From NCBI GenBank assembly GCA_002633005.1, contig NMRA01000034.1, positions 643,766 to 707,765 on the forward strand: DNA of 64,000 bases, written 5' to 3'. Shown here piece after piece: positions 26,070 to 38,600 of the stretch. The DNA comes from Phoronis australis. Taxonomy: Eukaryota > Phoronida > Phoronidae. Made by a program: the position numbers and the translations under genes. The notes under the pieces are model-generated. The model did not search any database. It saw nothing but the letters and a program-made list of their open reading frames with translations, and had not been told where the DNA came from. How positions within the stretch are numbered: the stretch's first letter is position 1; every line of letters starts with the position of its first letter.

Positions 26070-27200
26070 ATAAATTACGAAAAAAAATTTAAAACAAAAC
26101 ACAAAAACAAGACATTTCACATATATAAAACTTATAACAAGAGCAACGCGGAGCGTTGAAATGCGCCCATGAATGCATCGCAAATGGTGTACTTTTAGGG
26201 TTGTTTGTGTCATAAAAATGGTCACTAGATGGTATAAAAACGTACAATTCATCCGAAAACGGGAACATGTCATTGCTTCTTAAACAGAAAGCTATACAAC
26301 AAATTTCATACAAATCCATCATGGAACTTCAGAGAAACAAAGGAAAACAGAATAAAATGAAATTGCCACTGGGGGGGGGGGGCATACTGTTCAGTGGATC
26401 CGCCGGAAAGTCGTCATTGTCTGTTTTTAGCTTCATATAAATACATTTACAAATTAAATTTAATAAAGATCCTGGACACTAACAACAGATGCAAAAACAG
26501 TAAAAATGGCCATTAGGTGGCACAAACTACGTCGAATCCATCCTTAGATACCTTTTTACCAATTTTTGTGAAAATATGTTGAGGACCTTCGAAGATAAAG
26601 AGGTAAAGGTAAAAAACTAAAATTCCCACTAGGGGGGCACACCAGTAGTCGGATTCATCCGAAAGTTTGCTCACGCCGTCCCATCCATGAAAGGAACACA
26701 TGTGCAAAATTTCATGAACATACGTCAATCGCTTTTGGAGATAGAGCAGCGGACGCCAGACACCGGACTACGGACGGACGGAGATGACGGCATAATGCGT
26801 CCACATATAAATATGTGGGCACATAAAAATTACAGCCAGATTCTGAATACATTCACCCATTACCCTGAGAGCAAGAAAACATATTCAAAGAAGCGTGCTA
26901 TATTTATTACAAAGAACTTTTAACCACAGTTAGGAGGGAGTTCTCTTGCCCATGTTCCAGAAACCAGGTCAAATGACGGAAGCCACCAATAACCATAACA
27001 TTGAATGTGCTTCCAATTTGTGATGTATTTTAACAAGGCCATTTAAAGATGGAGCACTGACCTAGGTCCCAGCTGGGAGTATCCAAAACAGACTGACCAA
27101 GAAACAAGTGTCAGAAATTAAATTATACCTAAACATGTGTGCATCACAATCATTTATTCTTTGTAATCAAAACATAATTTTAAGCACTTTTGCTTTCTTG
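26070..27200 (+). repeat. Duplicated block, copy 1 (ends at single-N gap)
   Basis: Nearly identical to 27202-28313, with small differences: a 12-G run here against a 7-G run there, and about 35 bp near 26225-26260 missing from copy 2. The block contains repeated motifs of the form GCCACTAGG(T/G)GGCA and an array of GGACGGACGG-type units followed by ATAATGCGTCCACATATAAA, which looks like the 3' end of a dispersed retroelement. No intact coding sequence. Confidence 0.9.
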
Positions 27201-27201
27201 N
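27201..27201. other. Assembly gap (single N)
   Basis: One undetermined base exactly at the junction between the two copies of the duplicated block, as expected of a contig join. Confidence 0.95.
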
Positions 27202-28313
27202 ATAAATTACAAAAAAAAATTAAAACAAAACACAAAAACAAGACATTTCACATATATAAAACTTATAACAAGAGCAACGCGGAGCGTTGAAATGCGCCCA
27301 TGAATGCATCGCAAATGGTGTACTTTTAGGGTTGTTTGTGTCATAAAAATGGTCACTAGTGAACATGTCATTGCTTCTTAAACAGAAAGCTATACAACGA
27401 ATTTCATAGAAATCCATCATGGAACTTCAGAGAAACAAAGGAAAACAGAATAAAATGAAATTGCCACTGGGGGGGGCATACTGTTCTGTGGATCTACCTG
27501 AAAGTCGTCATTGTCTGTTGTTAGCTTCATATAAATACACTTACAAATTAAATTTAATAAAGATCCTGGACACTAACAACAGATGCAAAAACAGTAAAAA
27601 TGGCCACTAGGTGGCACAAACTACGTCGAATCCATCCGTAGATACCTTTTTACCAATTTTTGTGAAAATATGTTTAGGACCTTCGAAGATAAAGAGGTAA
27701 AGGTAAAAAACTAAAATTGCCACTAGGGGGGCACACCAGTAGTCGGATTCGTCCGAAAGTTTGCTCACGCCGTCCCATCCATGAAAGGAACACATGTGCA
27801 AAATTTCATGAACATACGTCAATCGCTTTTGGAGATAGAGCAGCGGACGCCGGAAACCGGACTGCGGACGGACGCCAGATGGACGGACGGACGGAGATGA
27901 CGGCATAATGCGTCCACATATAAATATGTGGGCACATAAAAATTACAGCCAGATTCTGAATACATTCACCCATTACCCTGAGACCAAGGAAACATATTCA
28001 AAGAAGCGTGCTATATTTATTACAAAGAACTTTTAACCACAGTTAGGAGGGAGTTCTCTTGCCCATGTTCCAGAAACCAGGTCAAATGACGGAAGCCACC
28101 AATAACCATAACATTGAATGTGCTTCCAATTTGTGATGTATTTTAACAAGGCCATTTAAAGATGGAGCACTGACCTAGGTCCCAGCTGGGAGTATCCAAA
28201 ACAGACTGACCAAGAAACAAGTGTCAGAAATTAAATTATACCTAAACATGTGTGCATCACAATCATTTATTCTTTGTAATCAAAACGTAATTTTAAGCAC
28301 TTTTGCTTTCTTG
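27202..28313 (+). repeat. Duplicated block, copy 2
   Basis: Second copy of 26070-27200, in the same orientation. It has an extra GGACGCCAGATGGACGG-like insertion near 27872-27890 and scattered substitutions. After the shared CTTTTGCTTTCTTG end it runs on into unique sequence at 28314. The level of divergence fits two alleles better than an old duplication. Confidence 0.9.
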
Positions 28314-31300
28314 GGCAGTTGGAAATCAAGCTAAATGAAGTAAGTACACAATAGCCGAAGTTCATAATTTTTACCAAAAATGAATAACCATAAATGGATA
28401 ATCACTGATTCAGCTAACATGGAATGTGTTGGCTAAACTGTTTTTAATGTTACTGGTTGACAGCCAAGAAGTTAGTGTAGAAATACCAAAGTAGCATGTA
28501 GTCCCAAAACAATACTGTGCTATAACACTATGAAATGCAGCTATCGGCATACATATGTCAAGTAATGGTATTAAAGTCTGCCTAAGACTCATGGAGCCAT
28601 GGGTACTAGACAGCCGGCAACTGCACTAAGTGACATTTAAAAACTGGATTAATCAGTTTTCGGTAAAGAAAAAATAACAAAAATAGAGACATTCTGTGCC
28701 ACAAAGAAGCTGGGTTAGTGACGTACATTCTGAGCAATAATTAAGATAAAGTTGATGCCAAGAAAAAATCAAACGGCGTTAGGATAAAGAGTGTCATGTC
28801 TGCACGACTCATGAAAAACAGTGTGTGAAAATAATCACCAACTTCATCTGCAGTACATAAAGCTTTAAAAATAAACAATAATGCGGAGGTTAATAAATAT
28901 TGTTTTTTAAATTGGAACACGCCCAGTAAGAAAAATTAGGACACCAACATCATTTATAACAGCTATGTCATGAAATCAGCAGTGGTACCAGTCAGGGTGA
29001 GAGGAGGCCAGAGCCTGTTATATAATGGGGGAAGCCAGTGAATGAAATGGGTTTAATCGCAGGTCAGTCCAGCTGATAACCGAATTCCAAAGCAGATAAC
29101 ACAATTTCAAAATAATGTTACAGTTTATTACAACAATCCATGTACATCATCGGAGAGATAAAAGGAACACAACCCATTCACCAATGACCTTCTTGGAAAG
29201 TGCCAACTTGAGAAGGGATGTCAGAATGCCAGGGTGGCAGAAGATAATGTCAGACGGAAGATTAAAAGGAGCATAAAACAATAAAATCAGAACATGCGCA
29301 TCCCTACCAACTTTTCCAGGAACCAAAGGAAAATGAAATGAAGTAAACAAAGTCAAGTGTTTGATAAAACTACATAAAATAATAAATTAATCACACAAAA
29401 AGACTGCTTGAGGCACCCTACAAGATGTCTTCGTCTACACTAATAACAAACATAAATTTTGGCAAAAAAGATAATCGTTATTTCATAATGTAATTGACAT
29501 TAACATATTTAAAGTAAAAGATACAAAATCACTGTTAATAAGGTACATGAAATCGCAATATCATCACCAACATCATCATCGCCATCCTAGTCATTATCAT
29601 CATCATCCACATCATCTCCACCGTCATCATCACCACCATCAACATCATCATCATTATTGTCATCATCATCATTGCCATCGTCACTGTTAATGTCACTGTC
29701 ACCATCATTATTATCATCATCATGACTGTCATCGTCATCATCACCACCACCACCTTCACCGTCATCATCACCACCATTGTCATTGTCATCGTCACCACCA
29801 CTGTCATTGTCATCATCACCACCATTGTCATCGTCACCACCACTGTCATTGTCATCATCACCACCATTGTCATTGTCACCACCATCACCTTCTTCGTCAT
29901 CATCACCACCATTGTCATTGTCATCATCACTACCAGTCATCGTCATCACCATTGTCATTGTCATCACCACCATTGTCATCATCACAATCTTCATCGTCAC
30001 CATCACCACCATTGTCATTGTCATCATCACCGTCACTGTCACCACCATCATCATCACCACTATCATAGTCGTCATCAACACCACCATAACCATCATCACC
30101 TTCATCAACACCATCACCATTCTCTTTGGTACTGGGGTGTCTTATTGGAGTCCATCCACTCAGGACTTTTGGAATGCACAAAATATATTCATACACAAAC
30201 CGTCACTACAACAGTTCAGGTATGGACGTATTGCAGAATGTGAAATTTTCACTTGATGGCAAAATTAAATGTAATTGCCTGTCACGAGTTTCTATGTATC
30301 AATCACTTGTTGAGGAGACATTTAGTAAACAATTGCTAGCTGTCCTTGTTTCAGTCACCTAAACTAAACTAAGTCAAGCATGCCAAGCATACCAAATATT
30401 AAATTCCCTAATCACAGAAACCTAGACCTGTAGTTGGGAGAGTCACTCCTATTGTGAGGAATCAGTCAGCCGATTGACACTATACTTTGTAACAGGACAC
30501 TAAAACGCTAGACAAAGCCCGCCATTCACTTGATTAAGTCCAAATAAGAAATGCCTGTTTACAAAGCAGTACGGTTGACCGATTTCCAAGGTGGCCCAAC
30601 TGTTTAAGGGTACAGATCTAGATCAAAACTTGCCAAAGGCTCATCTTGAGACCATTATGCAGGCCTGTCGATGACCTGTATCTTGTACAGGCAAGCATGA
30701 AAAATTTCCAATGCAGGTTCACCACAAAACTCTGAAAAAACTATCGATGCACGAGAAGCACTGCACGCACGCTTTTCAACCCAAATAATGTGTAAGTGTA
30801 TAGAGGTCTTCATAAAGGAAACATGCTGTTTTATACATGAAAATTAATACTGAATCTCGCTCTCGGTGGGTTCTATTTAAACACACTTCCAAAGTCATTA
30901 AGAGCGGTTATGATATCATCAGAAGCTCGCGTTTTATAGAAAATTGCATGCTCAGTTGTAATTTTAGCTTTTACAGCTCATCAAAGTGTGAATACAGACA
31001 ACGGTTGACACCAGTTAGTTGCAATGTTTTGTTTTTTAAAATAGCAAAGCGTCCAGAGCAAGCTACCGACGCAGCGTCAACCAGACGTAGGGCCTTTAAC
31101 AAAACATCCTTTGAATAATAATCAATTTTCACGTCACTTATCTGAGCACACTGACTTAATATCATCTCCGTTCTTGCTAAGTGTCATAACCATCGTTAGG
31201 GCCACAACTTCAAAAGTTGAGCGTTCAAACATTCAAACTTTAGAACAGGCAATTACAAACAACCTTGATTTCGTATGAATTTTTTCTGCTGAGGTAAGTG

Positions 31301-32619
31301 CTCGCATTTCACAAACCAAAATTAACCGAACAAAATGACCAAAAATCTCCCCAACATGACAGGTGGAGTTCTCATGTTGGTGGCTGACTGAAAACAAAAT
31401 TCACTGCCAGAGAAGCTCGACCAGTCTTGGTGAAGCGATAGTTTGTCAGATTATTTTCAGCGCATACTGTAACTTGCAAGATAACAAGTAATAGGAAACT
31501 TACTATGTTAGGAATGAAAAAATTCGGCTAAACACATAGAAATGCAACAGCGCTTTAAAGGTTAAATATGAGATCATACCCATTCTTCCTTTTACGTACA
31601 GCAGTAAGAAACTTGAACCCCACCACACATCATGAGAGAGAAGCAAAGAGCTTTTATTTTCAACCACAGACTTAGTATGATACAATAGATAAAAAGTTTA
31701 TGGTCTAGTCCCAGTGGATGTTAATGAGACCAATCAGCTATCATCTCCTCATATTCTTTTTAATGAGGAGCTGTTCAAGTGTAATAAACTTTTTTATTTT
31801 TACCAATTTTTCATCAGTCACCATTAATTTCCAAATAACAACAATTTTATGTAAGTCTACCGGAATGCCACAAAATAATATTTACAGAGGTGTCTTTTTA
31901 CATTCTTATCTCTCTTCCTTCCAGCAAATAAGGTGTTTACATCGTATTTTCAACAATAATTTTAAGGGGAATGTAGTCTTTCCAAACCAAACTCAATCAC
32001 ACCACTATAATGACACAATTCACGGTGATGTTCTTGCTAAAAAGCCTTCTAATGAACAATTTGCTTTGTCACCACAACACTAAGGAAAACTTTTACATTG
32101 AAAAAACAATAGCTGAATTGGGAGAAGATTAAAAGAGCAGTACACATTGCGCCACCTGGTGACATGATGTCACAAAATGAGCACAAGTACACATAGCTAG
32201 TCTACCTGCAAGAGCCAAAAATTGATTTTGAGTGGCATTTTCATACATTTGAGAGACGCCTGAATTTAAATTTAATATTTCAATGAAAATGAATATGAAT
32301 GTCAAAGATTCAACACCAAATTTATGTAGGATTCTAACTATAATCAATCCTCACCATAGCAACTTTCTTTGGTAATGACACACAATTGACCGCTTAGTTA
32401 CAAACAAACGGTTAAAAATGGAAACTTTTTATATGACCTTCTTTGGTTTGAAGGTCAGACCTGCAATAGCAAAAATAGATTGATGACGCAAGCGTCAGTC
32501 AATTTTACAAATGACCGGTGGTTGTTTGCTCACTTCTTGGAAAATGAGAAAATTGGCCTAAATGGCAAGCAGAAAATGACTGACATTTTGTAACATCGCC
32601 CAAATAGTCAATAATTTAC
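28314..32619. other. No exon recognised; microsatellite inside
   Basis: This lies directly 3' of the last CCDC93 exon that I can identify and should contain further exons of that gene, but none matched the family's coiled-coil content with matching splice phase. A candidate 54-bp segment near 32214-32267 has AG and GT borders, but its translation does not resemble CCDC93. Confidence 0.5.
29561..30120. repeat. Long degenerate CAT/CAC trinucleotide microsatellite
   Basis: About 560 bp built almost entirely of CAT, CAC, CGT and ATT triplets with a higher-order CACCACCATTGTCATTGTC motif repeated several times. Long open frames on both strands (Asp/Gly/Asn-rich on the minus strand; Ile/Thr/Val- or His-rich on the plus strand) are artefacts of the stop-free triplets. 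Confidence 0.9.
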
Positions 32620-35600
32620 CTGATGGAGTTTTTCTTGTGTCTTCAAATAGGTGGCTTGTAGATCACTGTGCTTCAACTTCACCTATTGGGTAAAAACAGA
32701 TCAATCAGCAAAATCATTCAACCTCATAGTCTAAAGGAAAATACAATTTCATCTTGTCCAAAAATTTAGACACCACCGATGTACTATTTAACAAACATGC
32801 AGCCTAAGACACAAGTATATGCAGCCATGTTTGGAAATATTCAAAAGGGAATTATTGAACAACTGTACTATAGAGAAATTTACGTAAAGAAAAAATGTTG
32901 TGGCCGCCCTGCTTGATGAACACTTAATGTTGCTTCATGTTCCTCAGATATGAAAGTGACGTGCAAATAAAAATACCCCAGGGCCCGGGTTCTAATTTTT
33001 TTACTCAAAATGGAATTTGAAGTTATATGTTTGGCATTTTCTATTCACTTTTGCGTGAACTCAAGATAAGTGTCTATTATTCTATGCTCGGGTACGTAAT
33101 GACTTGCACGGATAATTTTTTAGTCCTAGTCCATTAAGGATAAAAATTTGAGTTTGAGCTCGAAATTTCGAGTTTTTACTCGAGTTAGTAGCACCAATAT
33201 AAGGGTTATCAAGTGCAAACTCAAGTGCGTAAACTATAATGTATTCCAGCACAGTGTAATGTAAACTATAATGTATTCCAGCACAGTGTAATGTAAACTA
33301 TAATGTATTCCAGCACAGTGTAATGTAAACTATAATGTATTCCAGCACAGTGTAATGTAAACTATAATGTATTCCAGCACAGTGTAATGTAAACTATAAT
33401 GTATTCCTGCACAGTGTAATAGCCTCTTATCTTGAGTTCGCACAAAAGTAGCAGAGAAATTGCCAAAAATAATTTTGAGTTCATTTCGAGTACAAAGATT
33501 AGATTCCAGGCCCAGGTGTAATGTATTATCTATATTAGTTACCCTATGCAATGTGTATCACGTATTATAACTATGTGTTTGGAATAAGCGTATGACAAAA
33601 GACAAAACTGGCAAAGGTATTTAGCTTACAGTTAGAAAGCAAAATTTGTTCTGGTCTCATTTTGAGATCTGCGCTCACTGACTAAAAACCCGTCAGCCGT
33701 ATCAATTTCAACCAAGGTTTTGATACTTCTTAAAACCTGCGCCACAAAGACACGTAACCAATGGTAAGCAAGGTTTGAAACACCATGATTTGCCAAACGA
33801 TGAGTAAAAACAAATTTCGCATCATAATTGCTTGTTTCAGGTGGATTTTTTTCAGAAAAAGTGATCAACAAAAATAAAATACCGCACCACCGAATAACAT
33901 TTCCAAAAAAGACAGAGCAAAAACAATTATGCTTTTTTGGCCTTACAATATGAGCTTTCTCTCTCATTTGCAAGTGTCTCTTTGTTTCAGCTCATCATGT
34001 GTCAAAGCACGCATCATGCACACAAATGAGTATTACCTCGTTGATACGTTCCTTCTGCAGTTGAATTTGCTTGTTGAGTGACGCTGTCGCCCTCTTGTGT
34101 TGCTGTACTCCACCTACTCTCTCTGTCCGGTCAAGTTGCTCCAGCTCAGCTTGCTGTAACATGTGCAGATAATGCGTGATACACAAGAGCTGAATTGCGA
34201 AGTCACACAAATCACGTCTGCTCATTTTAAAACATTTCAATCCTAAAGAAATCAGCAAAAGACACCTGTTAAAGGGGAACGTTAGGTTTTGAAGGCATTG
34301 CTATTCAATCTCGAATACTTTATTTACCATAAAAAATATTTGGAACGTTTTTAGCCAATTAAATTAATAAAAATAGCACTTTCTTCAACAGAGAGCAAGT
34401 TCCCAAAACATCAGACTGTCCAAAAAGCTTTTGTGCTCTTCTATTCGGATATCTTAACACAATGACTGTAATACCCGCCAATTTTCAGTACCAGTTCTGC
34501 AGCATAACAGTTAAAGCCACTGGCAATTATGATGCCAAAAACTGCAGTAAACTAATACAACAGGAATTCAACCAATCTGACACACAGCGTTTTATTGTAC
34601 CACCTGATAACAGCGTCACACCTCCAATTTGAATAACTGAATTTAATTTTTGGTGACCACCAAACATAACACAAAATTCGACTTTAAAGACTTGTTTTTT
34701 CAAATACGTAAAATAAAATGCAAACAACAAAACACACTACTACATTTTCACATGCTCCTAAAACCAAAAACAATGAAATTATTCTTCTACTACATTTTTT
34801 GCCTACTTACGTGAAAAATGTCAAACTGCAATGATTAGCAAACTTCGGAAAAAAAATGCATAGAGGTAAATGCACTAAATAACGATAGTACATTTATCAA
34901 TTAAGTCCCTCGCAATGCTAACTAAGTCATGACGAAATCGAAAATTACGAAACAACTTAGGAGGGGTGAATCTTTCTATTGAAGCAATCAATGAACTCCA
35001 TTCTCTCCATTGTTGTATTGTGCGTAACGAAGAAAGCTATCTTGACTTATTAAAAAAAACAAAGATGGCAATGCATACGACTTTAAGACAAGAGGGCCTC
35101 CTAATCAGTATAAAAAGTCAACCCACATTGACTGCAATGCAAATTAGGAAAACTGGCAAGACAAGTGCAAACATTTGACAACAGGACAGTCCCATACAGA
35201 AATCTCCTGCATTCTAGAGATAGGGAACCGCGTTGTTACATTGGTCGTGTTTTACAGATGTCCGGCAGAGTCTAAGAGCCATGCCGGCAATTATCACATC
35301 CATGGATACTTGCCATGTGCTGTTGAAGTCGTATCCCACAGCACAACAGTAAAACTTTGCTGGCATTGGAAGGTCATATATGATTAAAGCAGTCCCCAAA
35401 CCCTTCAAAAAGCTAGACAGCAACAAATAACACAAGAAATTTCAATGGCCAAAAACGAGGCAAGAGAACTGCCTAGTGAAAGTTTCAGCATTTTGGGTAA
35501 ATGTCACGAAATCAAAGTGTCACTGTGTACTCTGGGACCGCCTTATTACATCACCATTAAGTGAAATTGAGAATCCACGAGAGATCCAATTCCGTGAATT

Positions 35601-38600
35601 ACGTCCCCCAATTAATAGTCTGTTTATGTTTCCTCCACTGAGAGAGGATATGTAATAGATAACAAGTGAAACAATAGAAGACTAACCTTATCAGCATAGT
35701 CCGCTGCAGCCTGTTGAATCTGTTGTGACTGTATGCTGACAATAGATCCAACCACACTGGCTGACAGTTTGGCCTGAAGGTAAGACATCAACTGTATAGT
35801 TTTTTTACAAAAAAAGGACAAATGATTCAGCATCTTTTCTAAAATACAGTTCGTTAAAGGGTACAATAACTCCAATGTAATTTCTTGGAATAACTATAAA
35901 CTCATTTGTAGGAGATTCAGGTGCGAAATCACAAATTACACAACTATTCAGCGGGACAGGGACAGCCTTTTTTTGCAGAGAACTAAGGCAAAATAAATCC
36001 TCAACAAAGAATCAATCTTTGGTGAGATTTTGTGATTGAAGAGACTTTTACAAAATAAATTCCAAATAACAAAACATCAAAATTACCAAACCCCCCGCTT
36101 CAATCAATACTATTGAATGGACAATAAAAATAAAATACTTACATCTTTCGTAACAATTAAACCAAAAAGCCACTCGGTAGATCTTAATTGTTTAACACAC
36201 GTTTTCACGAACAACTGTCCAAGCAATACCAAATTTATAGAAGACATTCAACTGAAAACATTAAGCAGCTATTGTACCACCCTTTGTCAAGAAAATGTTT
36301 TTTATTCTGGGTTAAGCTCACTTATTGTTGCAAAGTTTAAGTTCAATTTTCCTTGCTCAGAATAGAAATTTTCCGTTTATTGGGAAGAAATGACAGTTTG
36401 TAATTCTATAAGACCAAGATCGATAAGTTGACTTCCCGACTCAGCAGGTTACTTCATGCACCTAACATGAGTACAATCAATAACAAACTGCTTCCCAAGC
36501 CAGAAAATCACTGCTAATCTAAAAAGACCAGTTTTGTAACCATAAGATGTTACAATCAAAATTTAACCTTTTCTAAGGCAGTTATAAGCAGGGCTTGGAA
36601 TGACCAATGACAAAAAACGCGGAAACTTTTACGGCCCAAATCATGCCCGCTAACCAGCTTTGAAATGGTTAATGTGAACCTTTTCTCGACAAAAATCGGG
36701 AGGACTAAAAAAAAAAAAGACTTCACCACCATCAGTAGCATGGGTCTGCGTCCTTTTAGCTGGCCCGTCCACTCCCAACCCCACAAATTTTTGGCTGCAG
36801 AGCGGTAGTATTTGTCGCCGCGCTTAACAATAACACGAGACGCCATTGAAATTCCCACCACGCTGTCCCAGGTGCCCCGGCAATGTTGACAATTTACGTT
36901 CCTCCGAAACATAAAGAGCAACTTCCGCTTTTCGACGTGAACATCGTCTGCAACGCCGCGGTAAGAAAGGAATTTGCCGCGGAAATTTTATATCAAATCC
37001 GATTTTTTTTTACGCGGAAATATTATAAAAAAGCGGACAGCACATTTGAAAAAAGCGGAAATCCACGTTTCCGCGGAAAATTCCAAGCCCTGTATAAGGC
37101 AGGGTTACAGCCACTATCAAAGACAAATTTATTCTAATGGATTTCTGCTCATTCTGTGACCATTTTTTAATCAAATCCAAGACAATGACGAAAATATTAA
37201 AAATATATGCAAAAACATAAAACACATTTTTCACAACAGAAGCAGAACATAGCACAGTCAAGAGGGAAAAAATGTTGCCGCTAAACTAAACCAAACTAAA
37301 TTCCATTTAATTGAACAATACTGAACAAAAGGCCATGCTGTCACAAACAAGGTCAAGAACAGAGAAAATAACAAATAATTTCATGAATTCCACGACAAGT
37401 ACAACAAAATCTCACCAATTTCGGACAAAAATAATTGCATTATTCAAATGCTTTTAACATTGTTGTGAATGCCCACAAATTCTCAAAATATTGTCCAATG
37501 GCAGCTTAACCGTATAGAAACTTAAAGCAATAAAGGATTTGTTTGGTGCTAAACCTTTTAAATCACAAAAATAATAAAAAATAAATTTCACTAACTTCAG
37601 CCATATTGTGTCCTACATTGGTTGGATTTTACTCAAAAAGCATTTTGACCAGCCATGTACATGACCCAATGCAAAAACATGAGGCAACATCAAACTCAAC
37701 AGGGGGCTCCACTGACAGAGACCAGCAACACGTACCATACGGGGTGATAATGACTGTGAACAATTAAGACAATTTCAGGAAATAGCAACTGTCTGACAAA
37801 AACAAGAATACACTGGGCACATCAATAGGAAAGGCTAGAAGTGATAAGCGGAGGAATTTTTTATGTCACTTTAGTAATAGCACAACAGAAATGAAGTGGC
37901 ATTTCGCCACAATTTTGGAAGCAAAAGGTTACATTAATGAATTACATTATTTACATCATTTACGGCATCAAGCATCATTTAATTAGTAAAAATGAACTGC
38001 TTTGTGAAAAGTATAGTCAGTTTCATTCATAGTACTCCTTAGCCAGAAAATACAGTATACAGTGTTGACACTCTAGCTTCCTACGTGGCTCAGGGGTGAG
38101 TGAGGTGGCACTACACCAAAAGATCGTGGGTTCAAACCCTGGCGACTGCAGTGATGTTTCTGTTGTTCTTAGAAAGCCACTCAGTCTGCATATGCTCCAG
38201 TCAACTCAGTTGTGTAGAAGATAAATTCAACTGGGATGTGCCAGTGATAGTGTACCACACTGGGGGTATTGGCAAATCTTCTGAGACTGCAGAAAGCAGT
38301 ATTAACAGAATGACGTAGACGGTTTGTGAAAACTTACTTTTTACAAGCTTCCATGAATGAAAACCAAATTTTCTAACAATGATAAATGTTTACGACTGCA
38401 TGGACTTATTAGTAAAAAAATCATTTTCTCATTAATAATTAGTCTTGTACTGGACTACTTTCTCGACCAGAAAGACTGCTTGAAAACATTAAGAAGCCAT
38501 CAACTCTCTGTAGTTTAACTGAAGACACAGAACAAATCATGGTCTGTACAAAGTATTCCAAATGACTCGCTTTTGTTTTAAGGAAAGTAAACATGACTGA

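Noticed and set aside
29587-30120. Asp/Gly/Asn-rich and Ile/Thr/Val- or His-rich open frames
   Set aside because: They are translations of a trinucleotide microsatellite that lacks stop codons in several frames on both strands.
32214-32267. Possible 54-bp CCDC93 exon with AG/GT borders
   Set aside because: The phase fits, but the translation does not resemble the charged coiled coil expected after exon 10.
33229-33420. Regular 32-bp repeats as a possible CRISPR array
   Set aside because: The copies abut without variable spacers, and the genome is eukaryotic; it is a minisatellite.
36556-36921. 121-codon minus-strand frame
   Set aside because: Crosses the boundary of the hAT-like element and has no transposase or other domain.
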